Positions 6,314 through 14,126 of a DNA stretch of 25,421 bases are shown one piece after another. A model generated the notes under the pieces. That model searched no databases. It had not been told where the DNA came from and saw nothing but the letters and a program-made list of their open reading frames with translations. Location of the stretch: the NCBI GenBank assembly GCA_031258895.1, contig JAIRMF010000034.1, positions 1 through 25,421 on the forward strand, in the 5' to 3' direction. Position 1 is the stretch's first letter. The number at the start of each line of letters is the position of its first letter. A program made the translations under genes and the position numbers. This stretch comes from Dysgonamonadaceae bacterium. GTDB lineage: Bacteria > Bacteroidota > Bacteroidia > Bacteroidales > Azobacteroidaceae.

Positions 6314-7309
6314 ATGAAAACAATATCATTGGCAACAGGCAAGGTACACGACAGCAATGTACAGAGTGTTAAAGAAAGTCAGGTGGTTATCCTGAACCAT
6401 ACATCAATATCGAAATGGGTAGTTTACAAAGTGGAGCATTCCCAACAATGGGGCTACACGTACCACATGGTAAGCCTTTCGGAACCTCGTTTCAATACGG
6501 CGACCACATTTACATCGTGGCGGGAAAAGTTCGGCATAGGCTGGTACTTTGACGACGAAAACCCCGAATTTATGGACGCTTTCGAGGTGGCGATACTTCG
6601 GCAACAAGCCCAACAGAAAGCCGATACCAGAGCGGAGGAACAACGCAAGGAAAAGGAACGCCGCGAACAGGTGAAAACCATCGGGCGAGAACGCCTCAAT
6701 GACCTGATACCCGCCAATGCGCAAGCCGTTATTATCGCCTGTGAACGGGAAGACGATTCCGACCCTTATACGGATTACTACGCAGCATCAACCGTGCGCC
6801 GTGTGATTTTAGGCTTTTCCACCCACACGAAAAACAACTTTCAGGAAATGCGCAACCTTGCAGGAAACTTCGAGGAAACCGCCTACCTGACCGAGAAAAA
6901 CGAAGAACACGAACACCGCGAGAATTACTCGGGCGGACACGGCTACTATTTGGGCGAAAGCAAATATCGGGGCTGGATTATCGAAAAGGCGCGGATATAC
7001 GACCGTGAACGCTTCATTGAGGAATATGCCTACACCGCAGGGGACGAAGCAAATATACGCATCAAAACCGCCCCAAAAACGGCAGAAACAACCCCAACGG
7101 CAAAGCCGATAACAGGCGACTATACCATTGTCGATTATTCCGAGAAAGCAATAGCCATATTCGGCGACACGAAAGCCATTAAAGACCAACTTTCGGCATT
7201 GGGCGGACGCTTCAATATGTACCTCACTCTGAACGGTAAACGGTGCGCCGGTTGGATATTCCAAAAGAGCAAAGAGGACGATTTACGCAAGTTGGTAAGC
7301 CTAAATTAA
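6314..7309 (+). CDS. Mobile-element accessory protein with LGGRFN-type C-terminal domain
   Basis: A 331-aa soluble protein, function unknown. The start is preceded by AAGGA. The N-terminal 90 residues contain aromatic repeats (WGYTYHMVSL, FTSWREKFGIGWYF). Residues about 93-122 are a charged helix rich in K, E, R and Q. The middle, residues about 130-250, contains ACEREDDSDPYTDYYA and a glycine/tyrosine-rich patch, YSGGHGYYLGESKYRGW. The last 60 residues, YTIVDYSEKAIAIFGDTKAI then LGGRFNMYL and CAGWIFQKSK, form a small domain I associate with many mobile-element and phage proteins, often fused to other activities. It heads the plus-strand accessory row. A role in element maintenance or anti-defence is possible but not shown. 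Confidence 0.85.
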   Translation: MKTISLATGKVHDSNVQSVKESQVVILNHTSISKWVVYKVEHSQQWGYTYHMVSLSEPRFNTATTFTSWREKFGIGWYFDDENPEFMDAFEVAILRQQAQQKADTRAEEQRKEKERREQVKTIGRERLNDLIPANAQAVIIACEREDDSDPYTDYYAASTVRRVILGFSTHTKNNFQEMRNLAGNFEETAYLTEKNEEHEHRENYSGGHGYYLGESKYRGWIIEKARIYDRERFIEEYAYTAGDEANIRIKTAPKTAETTPTAKPITGDYTIVDYSEKAIAIFGDTKAIKDQLSALGGRFNMYLTLNGKRCAGWIFQKSKEDDLRKLVSLN

Positions 7310-7327
7310 CAAATAGATTATTCACAC

Positions 7328-7353
7328 GGGGCGGAGCAGTCCGCCCCACAATA
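7328..7353 (+). repeat. GC hairpin plus CCCACAATA before a small ORF
   Basis: Arms GGGGCGG (7328-7334) and CCGCCCC (7341-7347) enclose the loop AGCAGT, followed by ACAATA. It starts 18 bases after one stop codon and its stem ends 15 bases before the next ATG. No T tract follows, so it is not a standard terminator. Confidence 0.75.
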
Positions 7354-7362
7354 CCACAAGTC

Positions 7363-7464
7363 ATGGATTACAGGAATTTATCAATAGCAGAAAAGATTGA
7401 GCAGGTAACGGTTATGTTGAACGAACTAACCGTAGCCAAGCAATTAACCTTATTATTCAACTAA
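7363..7464 (+). CDS. Small ORF, 33 aa
   Basis: Encodes MDYRNLSIAEKIEQVTVM and about 15 more residues, an amphipathic helical peptide. The start was chosen because it lies 15 bases after the recurrent hairpin element, the same arrangement as at two neighbouring genes; a longer frame opening at 7243 would overlap the upstream gene by 67 bases. The next gene follows after 12 bases. No function can be assigned. Confidence 0.55.
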   Translation: MDYRNLSIAEKIEQVTVMLNELTVAKQLTLLFN

Positions 7465-7476
7465 AAAACAATAGAT

Positions 7477-7881
7477 ATGAACCATCAAGAATTTATCGAA
7501 AGAACGGGTTTAACCCCGACAATCGAAGAATACCAAACCATTGAAGCCATATACATGGCGGCGGGCGAAATGGATAAGGACGAGTTTTGCAAAGAGTTCA
7601 AGAAGTGCGGGAACAGCCGCCTTGTTGCGGAACTTTTCAGGACGATTTGCACCCTAAAAGGGCAATACGAGGAACGGCGCAACGAAATTGAAGACCTGCA
7701 CCAACAGAAAAACGAAATGGTTGATTTTCTTATCGACAGGGTGCAGGCATTCAGCGATAAGGAACTTCTTGAAAAGGCTTCCGAAATGGTTGGACAAAAA
7801 GAAATCATTCGGCGCAGGATTGTAAAAGGACACCAACTTTGGTCGTATGAAACAGAATGGATGCTAAATAATTTATTTTAG
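7477..7881 (+). CDS. Conserved hypothetical accessory protein, 134 aa
   Basis: A mostly helical, charged, soluble protein starting MNHQEFIERTGLTPTIEEYQ. Residues about 62-90 (KGQYEERRNEIEDLHQQKNE) look like a short coiled coil. Basic residues cluster near the C-terminus (KEIIRRRIVKGHQLW). I have the impression that relatives starting MNxQEFxERTGLTPT are common in Bacteroidales mobile elements, but no function is known to me. It follows the 33-aa ORF after 12 bases and precedes the next hairpin by 9, so it belongs to the plus-strand accessory operon. Confidence 0.8.
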   Translation: MNHQEFIERTGLTPTIEEYQTIEAIYMAAGEMDKDEFCKEFKKCGNSRLVAELFRTICTLKGQYEERRNEIEDLHQQKNEMVDFLIDRVQAFSDKELLEKASEMVGQKEIIRRRIVKGHQLWSYETEWMLNNLF

Positions 7882-7890
7882 GTAACAAAC

Positions 7891-7914
7891 GGGCGGAGCA
7901 ATCCGCCCACAAAA
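7891..7914 (+). repeat. GC hairpin plus CCCACAAAA before the 78-aa gene
   Basis: Arms GGGCGG (7891-7896) and CCGCCC (7903-7908) enclose AGCAAT, then ACAAAA. It begins 9 bases after a stop codon and ends 16 bases before ATG 7925. It is nearly the same as the element at 7328. Confidence 0.75.
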
Positions 7915-7924
7915 AAGAACGGAT

Positions 7925-8161
7925 ATGAAATTGACAATCAGTAAAAGCAAAGAGCCGAAAGGCACGATTAGAGGCCTTTCCATGAACGAACTGGATGTTA
8001 TCCTGAACATCGTAGATGTAGCCGACCGCCGTTGTTTCAATGTAAGCGACAAGGACGACGACAGGTGGTACAGCAACGACGATTTTATACTGGTGCTGAA
8101 CGACGAACAGCGCAAAGCACTGGCAAAAGTCGGCAACGAGATACGTAAAATTATAGGTTAA
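7925..8161 (+). CDS. Conserved hypothetical accessory protein, 78 aa
   Basis: A small soluble protein, MKLTISKSKEPKGTIRGLSM at the start, then a predicted helix (NELDVILNIVDVADRRCF), an acidic, tryptophan-containing turn (SDKDDDRWYSNDDF) and a C-terminal helix (DEQRKALAKVGNEIRKIIG). No domain is recognised. It sits between two hairpin elements in the accessory row, with 5 bases between its stop and the next hairpin. Confidence 0.75.
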   Translation: MKLTISKSKEPKGTIRGLSMNELDVILNIVDVADRRCFNVSDKDDDRWYSNDDFILVLNDEQRKALAKVGNEIRKIIG

Positions 8162-8166
8162 ATACA

Positions 8167-8194
8167 GGGCGGGACGAAAGCCCCGCCCACAATA
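8167..8194 (+). repeat. GC hairpin plus CCCACAATA before the 8204 gene
   Basis: Arms GGGCGGG (8167-8173) and CCCGCCC (8182-8188) enclose an 8-base loop, followed by ACAATA. The stem ends 15 bases before ATG 8204. The loop differs from the other copies while the stem and the following CACAATA are kept. Confidence 0.75.
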
Positions 8195-8203
8195 CTAAAA
8201 GCA

Positions 8204-8888
8204 ATGACAGCAGAATTTATACAGTACGCCAAAGATATAACGCAGGCGGAACGGGAATTGAAAATAGAACAATGGGTAGGAATATCCTTTGAAGTGATCC
8301 GACGCGGCGACGGGAACCGCCAAGTGCTGCACCACATCGACATTCCCCGTCGCATGTTGGAGCGGTGGCAGTGGGTAATAGAATGGCGCACGGCCAAACT
8401 AAAGTGCCAATATCCTCGCGATATCGTGAGGGCTTGCATGGGCTTCTATGACAAGCGTACCGGCCTCGATACCGGCATGAACAGCCTGTTAAACCGCATG
8501 ACGGCAACCAAAGCGCAAATCACAAAGGTAGAACGCGCCATTGCCCGATACATTGACCACGAAACACACAACAATCTGTTTTTCGTAGCCGCCACAGACA
8601 AACGGTTACAGCAAGCACAATGCAAATTGGAACGCAAAAAACAGAACTACACGGAGGCTTGCAGCGTGTTACGTCAGACAATCGAACAACACCGCCAACA
8701 CCCCAAAGCGTTCCGGCTTTATATCGGTTTTCAAAAATTGGGTGAAGTTCGATACCTATGCCGAAGCACGGCAATATGCGGGAGAAACAAGCCTTTCAGG
8801 GGTGTTCAACATTTTGGGCGAAAAAGGCTACCGCGACGCATGGTATGTATCGAAAATTGAAGTTCAACCACAAAAACAAGCGATATGA
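8204..8888 (+). pseudogene. Accessory protein, about 227 aa, with a single-base frameshift
   Basis: As written, the frame from 8204 gives 218 aa and ends at 8860 in an arginine-rich tail unlike the rest. In the +1 frame from about 8739, WVKFDTYAEARQYAGE continues to a stop at 8886-8888, which overlaps the next ATG as ATGA. Dropping one T from the T4 run at 8728-8731 joins the frames as FRLYIGFKNWVKFDTYAE. The N-terminal part is helical, with a long charged helix at about 85-165 (coiled-coil-like, ending CSVLRQTIEQHRQH). No known domain is recognised. Overlap with the next gene supports the corrected end. Either a real mutation or a sequencing error. Confidence 0.75.
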
Positions 8889-9205
8889 TAACGATTAAAG
8901 ACATCACAGGGGCAAGCATCGAAGTTACCGACCTTGATGCAGCCATCCGGCAATGCCGGTTATGTAAAGACAGCCCGTACAAAATGCCTTGCGGTCACAC
9001 CGTCGGTGAAGACCACGCCTTTATGCTGGAACAGCTAACGGCGATAAAACAGCAACAACGGCGGGAACGCTGGCTGCCAAGCACCAAGAAACGATACGAA
9101 GAAGGCAAGCGGTTTACCAAGTTGGATATGGGCTATGAAATAGGCTGCCACGAGGCATACCATCCCGCATCCATCTATTGGAACAGTTACACAGGGCGGA
9201 CATGA
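8885..9205 (+). CDS. Conserved hypothetical accessory protein with Cys/His residues
   Basis: A 106-aa protein starting MITIKDITGASIEVTDLDAA. The segment CRLCKDSPYKMPCGHTVGEDH has a CxxC and a further Cys and His, a possible small metal-binding site around residues 24-43. The C-terminal half is basic (KQQQRRERWLPSTKKRYEEG). It overlaps the corrected end of the upstream gene by four bases, which implies coupling, and is the last gene of the plus-strand row before two terminators. Function unknown. Confidence 0.75.
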   Translation: MITIKDITGASIEVTDLDAAIRQCRLCKDSPYKMPCGHTVGEDHAFMLEQLTAIKQQQRRERWLPSTKKRYEEGKRFTKLDMGYEIGCHEAYHPASIYWNSYTGRT

Positions 9206-9206
9206 T

Positions 9207-9282
9207 AAGGCATTTCAACGCCTTTTTCGGGACGGATATTAAATGACAGGACGACGGGCGGAAAACCGCCCGTTACTTTTTC
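9207..9282 (+). terminator. Two tandem intrinsic terminators ending the accessory operon
   Basis: First, AAGGC (9207-9211) pairs with GCCTT (9220-9224), leading into a T run. Second, ACGGGCGG (9254-9261) pairs with CCGCCCGT (9266-9273) around AAAA and is followed by TACTTTTT. The second resembles the operon's GGGCGG hairpins but has a T tract and no CACAA. Confidence 0.85.
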
Positions 9283-9318
9283 CATGACTTACCAAACGAA
9301 CGGGGAGAAAAAGTAACA

Positions 9319-9345
9319 AAAAGCCGAACTATTTTTAAATAGTTC
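9319..9345 (-). terminator. Terminator at the end of the helicase gene
   Basis: On the minus strand GAACTATTT (9345-9337) pairs with AAATAGTTC (9334-9326) over a 2-base centre, followed by GGCTTTTTG. The stem overlaps the last codons and stop of the helicase gene, so termination lies right at the gene's end. Confidence 0.6.
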
Positions 9346-12300
9346 CATTTAATTTTTCCCAAATTCGCTTATAATCCTCTCCTGATAACCTTGAACCAAC
9401 AGGCTTAACATTGTTCCAAGTTTCATTTGGTTGTTGAGAAAGCCAATTGTTTACAGTATCGGTGGATTGGTTAAATATTTCTCCATTTACAGAAGCATTG
9501 TATAGTTCCCCTAAACTGTTAGCGATACTTCTTGGCACATTATTTTTCCTCATAAGCACACCTTCATCCGTGTTTACACCGTAATGTAAATATGCAGGAA
9601 GATTTGCCATTTTTTTCTTTTCAATATCTGATAAATTTTCCCAATCAACACCACTCGTTGGCATTTTCTGCAATGCGGCAAGCCCCCAAGTAGCTGAATT
9701 TGCCACAATTTTATAGAGTGCTTTTGTAGCTTTCTGAATAGCTGTTGTGGATTCTATATTCGGATACATTCTTGATGCTATACTGGCTAAATTCCTGCCA
9801 TTTACCCAATCAATTATCAATCTGGCAATACTGGAACGGTCTAAAGGTTGTCCTCCTTCACTTAGATCCTGAATTGACTTCTTTATCTCATAAGTATTCA
9901 GCATTATTCCCACAAGGTTTTGCATTGTTTGGTTGTTTTCAGAAAACAGTTGATTCCGTTGCCAATCTTGTGGGCTAATATTAGATGAAGCTAACCTGCC
10001 TATCATCTGACGTACAGAAACAGAAGAGAAGCCTGTTTCGTCTGCTCTTTTTGCATCCGCTAATGATAAAGTGCTTACATATCTACGTAAATTATCCCGT
10101 AAAAAGTTTTTCTTCTCACCAGAAAGTTGATTGTAACCAAAAGTAGCTTGTAACTTTAATTCAAGTTGTGCGAGAAAAGCATCTTGTTGCTGAGTTTGCC
10201 TTCTTAAATGCGATATATACTGCAATATAGCTGACCACCGTTCATCTACAAAAAGCCATCGCTCAAAATCTTCTTCTGCGTGACGTAAGGCATTGTCGAT
10301 AGCATTAACCAACTGAGAATGCAAGGCATCTGATGCTTTTTTGACATAATTTCCAACTTCTAAAAGGTCTGCTTGATTTTTTACTGCAATTCCCACCCAA
10401 CCCATACTACCCTGTCCGGCACGTCCAACTCTTCCTGCTAAATTCCAAAAGTCACGTACGGGCATTGCTCCCGAATAAGGATAATTATAGGCACCCATTA
10501 CGACTGCTGAAACAGGGAAGTTGATACCTTGTGCTATGGTTGTTGTAGCTACTAAAACTTGAAGTTTTTCATTTGACATCAAATCTTCAATCAGGAAGCG
10601 GACTTCATCAGGAAGAGCTGAACTATGTACGGCAATTCTCCTTCTTAAAAATTTTTTCAATGGAAAATCTTCTCCCAATTCGCTCTGAACAAGTTTAATG
10701 ACTAGTTCGATATCTTCATCTGTTTCTACGTCATTTCCTACACTTGCATATAGAATTTCAGCAATTTTATATGTTTCATTTGGGTTTGAAGCAAGCACTA
10801 TTATCGGCGATTCCAAGCTCAAAACATCAGAAGCAACCGAAGAAGCCATTTTTACTTTAGTCCCCCTCGCCTGAGAAACTGTTTGGTCGGCATCCCGAAC
10901 AGTACTCAAAGGTATTACACTACCTATATCATAGGTTCCTTTATCTGTATGAAGAGTGCGTAACACATAGTCATAGTTTCTTGCTCGTCCTACAATTTCT
11001 ATAGCTCCTACAATTCTTTCGTTAGGTTGCCACCAATCCAATTCTAAATTGATAACATTTCCTCTATCGCCAGCAAGCCATCTCGAAACATCCTCTGAAT
11101 TGGAAATGTCCGGTGTCATCAATAAGAAATTGGCTTCTTCGCAATCATTTTTAATAGTGGAAAGTAAAAACTCCAGATTTAACCCTCTTGACGATTCTTC
11201 TATGTTATGAGCTTCATCAACTACTGTAAGAACCAACGGTCGTTCAGGGGTTGTACCAAGACCTTGTCGTACAAGCAAGTTCATCTTTTCATAAGTGGCT
11301 ATAAGTATATCAAAATCTGTATGATTACCATTCTCTTCCACTAAATGTTGTTCAAAACCATCCAAGTCAATCGCTCCGCTTGCTCTTTCTATTCTTATCC
11401 CGATATTGGATAAATCTTTTTTTAACTGTATATAAACCTGATTTACTAAAGCTTTGGTAGGGACTATGTAAGCCACCCAACCACCTCGTTCCCTAAACTG
11501 ATTGAGAGCCTGTAATATTCTATATTCAGCAATTAATGTCTTACCACTGGATGTGGGTAAATTGACAACAACGGCTCTGTGTGCAGGATTCAGTAATTCA
11601 CCTTCAATGATAGATTCCCTTTGCGGATATAGCAACTCAAACAACCCTTTTTCTTCTCTATGAGATACAAAATGGTTGAACCGAGTTACCCAATTATTGA
11701 TTCCTCTTGTGGTGTACCAAATGGTATTCCGTATCATTTTTACCGCAAAAGCTTCAAAAAATTGATATAATAATCTGAGGCTTATGTTCCCTAATTTCTG
11801 AGCATATTCTGATGCTATTCCTATATGATATTGTAATTCATTTTCCGGATCTAATGGTCGTCCTTCCATTAAATAATTGCCCATAATATCAACACTTTTT
11901 GCATAATGATATAATGAGACCAGCTCTGCTGCTCCATAAGGGCGACTTTCTTCATTTACCTGATTCAGAAACGTGTTTTCAAAATCATTTTGTTCCTGTC
12001 TGAGCTGATTTATCAATGCTACTGACTGACTAATCTCCTGCCAGTTTTCTTTCTTAATGAGGTAAATAATAGCTTTAAATGAAATGGAGAGAATACGTTG
12101 ATTCCACGTTTCACCGACTTGAATAGAAGAAAAATCCCCGTTATGGTTTTTTATATATTGTTTTACGAAATGCCAATGTTCTCCCAAATAACCGAATGCT
12201 ATTAATTTGAGTTGTTCGTATACTAATAATTCACTATCCCATTGAATAGGTAACTGACTGGCGATATCAAAATAGGTAGAGCATAAAGCTTTAAATTCCA

Positions 12301-12502
12301 CATGTTCTCTATTGTCCCAAAATTCTATTATCCTAAGTTCGCAGAGTTCTTTGGCTTTTTGTAGTTGTTCGATTTCTTCTCCGGAAAGTTGTACACTATC
12401 AAAACGAACGGACAATTTTGCTTTTTGAATAAGCATACCAATTCCTTCAAGCATATCAGGATAGGCTTGCTCCAAATAATTGTATTTTATTTGTATGCTC
12501 AT
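9335..12502 (-). CDS. hamB: Hachiman-like helicase HamB
   Basis: A 1055-aa superfamily 2, Ski2-like DNA/RNA helicase, the probable sensor and motor of the defence system. A helical N-terminal region covers about 1-300. Helicase motifs follow: Walker A PTSSGKT (316-322), DEAH (429-432) in VVDEAHN, AVHSSALPDEVR (624-635), ATTTIAQGINFP (652-663) and NLAGRVGRAGQ (687-697). A long helical C-terminal part completes it. Size and order match HamB of Hachiman and AbpB. The start overlaps the nuclease stop as ATGA, so the two are co-translated. The region is visibly richer in A and T than the tra genes, which points to separate acquisition. Helicase identity is firm; the Hachiman label rests on the pairing. 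Confidence 0.85.
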   Translation of the reverse strand: MSIQIKYNYLEQAYPDMLEGIGMLIQKAKLSVRFDSVQLSGEEIEQLQKAKELCELRIIEFWDNREHVEFKALCSTYFDIASQLPIQWDSELLVYEQLKLIAFGYLGEHWHFVKQYIKNHNGDFSSIQVGETWNQRILSISFKAIIYLIKKENWQEISQSVALINQLRQEQNDFENTFLNQVNEESRPYGAAELVSLYHYAKSVDIMGNYLMEGRPLDPENELQYHIGIASEYAQKLGNISLRLLYQFFEAFAVKMIRNTIWYTTRGINNWVTRFNHFVSHREEKGLFELLYPQRESIIEGELLNPAHRAVVVNLPTSSGKTLIAEYRILQALNQFRERGGWVAYIVPTKALVNQVYIQLKKDLSNIGIRIERASGAIDLDGFEQHLVEENGNHTDFDILIATYEKMNLLVRQGLGTTPERPLVLTVVDEAHNIEESSRGLNLEFLLSTIKNDCEEANFLLMTPDISNSEDVSRWLAGDRGNVINLELDWWQPNERIVGAIEIVGRARNYDYVLRTLHTDKGTYDIGSVIPLSTVRDADQTVSQARGTKVKMASSVASDVLSLESPIIVLASNPNETYKIAEILYASVGNDVETDEDIELVIKLVQSELGEDFPLKKFLRRRIAVHSSALPDEVRFLIEDLMSNEKLQVLVATTTIAQGINFPVSAVVMGAYNYPYSGAMPVRDFWNLAGRVGRAGQGSMGWVGIAVKNQADLLEVGNYVKKASDALHSQLVNAIDNALRHAEEDFERWLFVDERWSAILQYISHLRRQTQQQDAFLAQLELKLQATFGYNQLSGEKKNFLRDNLRRYVSTLSLADAKRADETGFSSVSVRQMIGRLASSNISPQDWQRNQLFSENNQTMQNLVGIMLNTYEIKKSIQDLSEGGQPLDRSSIARLIIDWVNGRNLASIASRMYPNIESTTAIQKATKALYKIVANSATWGLAALQKMPTSGVDWENLSDIEKKKMANLPAYLHYGVNTDEGVLMRKNNVPRSIANSLGELYNASVNGEIFNQSTDTVNNWLSQQPNETWNNVKPVGSRLSGEDYKRIWEKLNGTI

Positions 12503-13302
12503 TCTATCGGTTCATTTATTATCGTTTGCCATTCCTCTTTTTGTATCGGAAGATATAATGCTAAAAGCTTTATTCCATTAGGCTCTAATATATGCTGGGA
12601 TAATCTGTTGTAACTTACTGAAACGTCTCTGTGGTCGTGAGCCACATCGCGTACCAAAACACCTATCAACTGGAATTGACAATTATTAGAATAATAAGCT
12701 CTAAAACTTGCATTATAATCCGCTTTAAATGGATGTCCTTCAGGATAATGTCTCATCTTGCTTAGAAGATAAGTTATGAGTATTTGTCTTTTTGCCCTGT
12801 CATCATACAAATCTCTAAGTTGTTTTTCAATACCGTCCGAACTTGTCATTACTTGTGGCGGTCTATTGGCTGTTTCTGAAGAAGTTTTGACCTCTCCAAA
12901 CAAAAATAACACTTGCCCGTCCACTTCTATAAAACCGACCAAATCAGCCCCCGTTTTATTTCCCTTAGGATTTCTGGCATCTCTGTTCTCATTCCAATGA
13001 AACCGACACACAAACGCTTCTTCCAACACAACCTCAGCATAGGCTTCACCTACACGGAATTGTTGCAACTCCAGTTGCTCATTTTCCAAAGCCTGAATAT
13101 CTGCAATAAGTTCATCGCTTGCATTAAAGCCTGTTTCCTGTTGTAAAGCTCTTAATGTATCTAATGTATTTTGTCTTTCTTCACGGTCTAATAAATTATC
13201 CTTTACAGTCCCTTGCAAATGAACACGACACTGCTGTTCATTCACAGTAATGCCGTGGTATGAACGATAATCGTTATCGATATGTCCGTAAAGAATATTC
13301 AT
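12499..13302 (-). CDS. hamA: Hachiman-like nuclease HamA, PD-(D/E)xK type
   Basis: A 267-aa putative nuclease effector. The core GEAYAEVVLEEAF (85-97), TGADLVGF (117-124) and FLFGEVKTS (133-141) matches a PD-(D/E)xK site, with D120, E137 and K139 as candidate catalytic residues and E86, E90 or E94 as a helix acid. HamA (DUF1837) of Hachiman and AbpA have this fold and are paired with an Ski2-like helicase, as here. In the characterised system HamB restrains HamA until damaged or foreign DNA is met. The N-terminal 80 residues are polar and not recognised, and the sequence is not a close DUF1837 match by eye, so a divergent Hachiman or a sister nuclease-helicase system is possible. Confidence 0.7.
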   Translation of the reverse strand: MNILYGHIDNDYRSYHGITVNEQQCRVHLQGTVKDNLLDREERQNTLDTLRALQQETGFNASDELIADIQALENEQLELQQFRVGEAYAEVVLEEAFVCRFHWNENRDARNPKGNKTGADLVGFIEVDGQVLFLFGEVKTSSETANRPPQVMTSSDGIEKQLRDLYDDRAKRQILITYLLSKMRHYPEGHPFKADYNASFRAYYSNNCQFQLIGVLVRDVAHDHRDVSVSYNRLSQHILEPNGIKLLALYLPIQKEEWQTIINEPIE

Positions 13303-13335
13303 TTATAATAATTTGCAATGTATATTTATCGACCA

Positions 13336-13343
13336 CAAAAGTA
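13336..13343 (-). promoter_or_regulatory. -7 promoter box of the nuclease-helicase cassette
   Basis: TACTTTTG on the minus strand fits TAnnTTTG, 33 bases before the nuclease ATG. No good -33 box is seen. With the terminator at 13407-13442 immediately upstream, it suggests the cassette is transcribed independently of the tra operon. Confidence 0.6.
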
Positions 13344-13406
13344 CTAAATCCTTGCGAATTGGCTGTGTTTTTTTCTGAAACCTTAGTTTAAAATAAAGAA
13401 AGTTCT

Positions 13407-13442
13407 AAAAAACACCTGACAAATATCATGTCGGGTGTTTTT
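13407..13442. terminator. Bidirectional terminator between tra operon and defence cassette
   Basis: AAAAACACCTGACA (13408-13421) pairs with TGTCGGGTGTTTTT (13429-13442) with one T-G wobble and a 7-base loop. On the minus strand a T tract follows, so it would end the tra operon about 40 bases after the M23 peptidase gene. Confidence 0.85.
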
Positions 13443-13481
13443 CAATAAGTTGCGTAAAGTCGTATTTATCAACAATCTCTA

Positions 13482-14072
13482 TTAATAGCCCAATCTCTCC
13501 AACAGACAACAACACCATCCAATCGGATTTAGGAAGCATTTTCCTTTCCTTACCTCGTAATGCAAATGGCTACCTGTTGTTAGTCCGGTATTTCCGACAC
13601 AAGCGATCTGTTGGAAAATAATTACCGAATCGCCTACCTTTACCGGTGCCTTGCTTAAATGGGCATAGAACGACCGGAAACCGCCCGTGTGCTGAATTTC
13701 GACAAAAATCCCGTACCCCGAATTATAACCCTTACGAATGACTACGCCGTTTCCGGCGGCATATACGGGAGTACCCTTAACCCCCTTTATATCAATTCCG
13801 GCATGAAACTTTCGCACCTTATATACGGGGTGCTTCCGCATCCCGTAACCCGATGAGATAACAGGTTCCTTAACCGGGAAAATTACGGGATAATTCGACA
13901 ATTCGCTGATTGACATTTGCAATGAATCTGCTATTTGGCAAAACTCCTGAACAGAATAAGCGTTTACCGTGAGTTTTTCTATTTCCGATTTTCTGTCGCC
14001 GGAACCACACGTTTGTCCCCATACGGGTAATTGCGCCAGAGCAAGCAAGAACGATAAAATGATGTATTTCAT
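13482..14072 (-). CDS. M23-family peptidoglycan peptidase
   Basis: A 196-aa exported zinc metallopeptidase of the lysostaphin/LytM type, likely to open peptidoglycan for the conjugation channel. A signal peptide (MKYIILSFLLALAQLPVWGQ) precedes the mature chain. The M23 zinc and catalytic residues are H90 and D94 in FHAGIDIKG, H138 in FYAHLS and H171 in GSHLHYEV. The core domain runs at about 70-180, with GYGMRKHPVYK before the first metal residue. It ends in a cysteine-rich tail, GWCCCLLERLGY. It is the last gene of the tra operon, 54 bases after traQ. Cell-wall enzymes at this position are usual in Bacteroidales transfer operons. Confidence 0.9.
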   Translation of the reverse strand: MKYIILSFLLALAQLPVWGQTCGSGDRKSEIEKLTVNAYSVQEFCQIADSLQMSISELSNYPVIFPVKEPVISSGYGMRKHPVYKVRKFHAGIDIKGVKGTPVYAAGNGVVIRKGYNSGYGIFVEIQHTGGFRSFYAHLSKAPVKVGDSVIIFQQIACVGNTGLTTGSHLHYEVRKGKCFLNPIGWCCCLLERLGY

Positions 14073-14126
14073 AGTTTTTAAGTTAAGCAGGCATCCGAAT
14101 TACTCCGGACACCTGCCCTCATCACT

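Noticed and set aside
7243..7464. A 73-aa frame opening inside the upstream gene
   Set aside because: It overlaps the accessory gene by 67 bases; the start at 7363 has the hairpin spacing shared by its neighbours.
7328..8194. The hairpins as a CRISPR array or integron attC sites
   Set aside because: Spacing is gene-sized, repeats are too short, and no conserved integron core or Cas gene is present.
9335..12502. Type I restriction or RecQ-type helicase
   Set aside because: The motif order and the QGINFP and GRVGRAGQ motifs are those of Ski2-like helicases, and no methylase or specificity gene is near.
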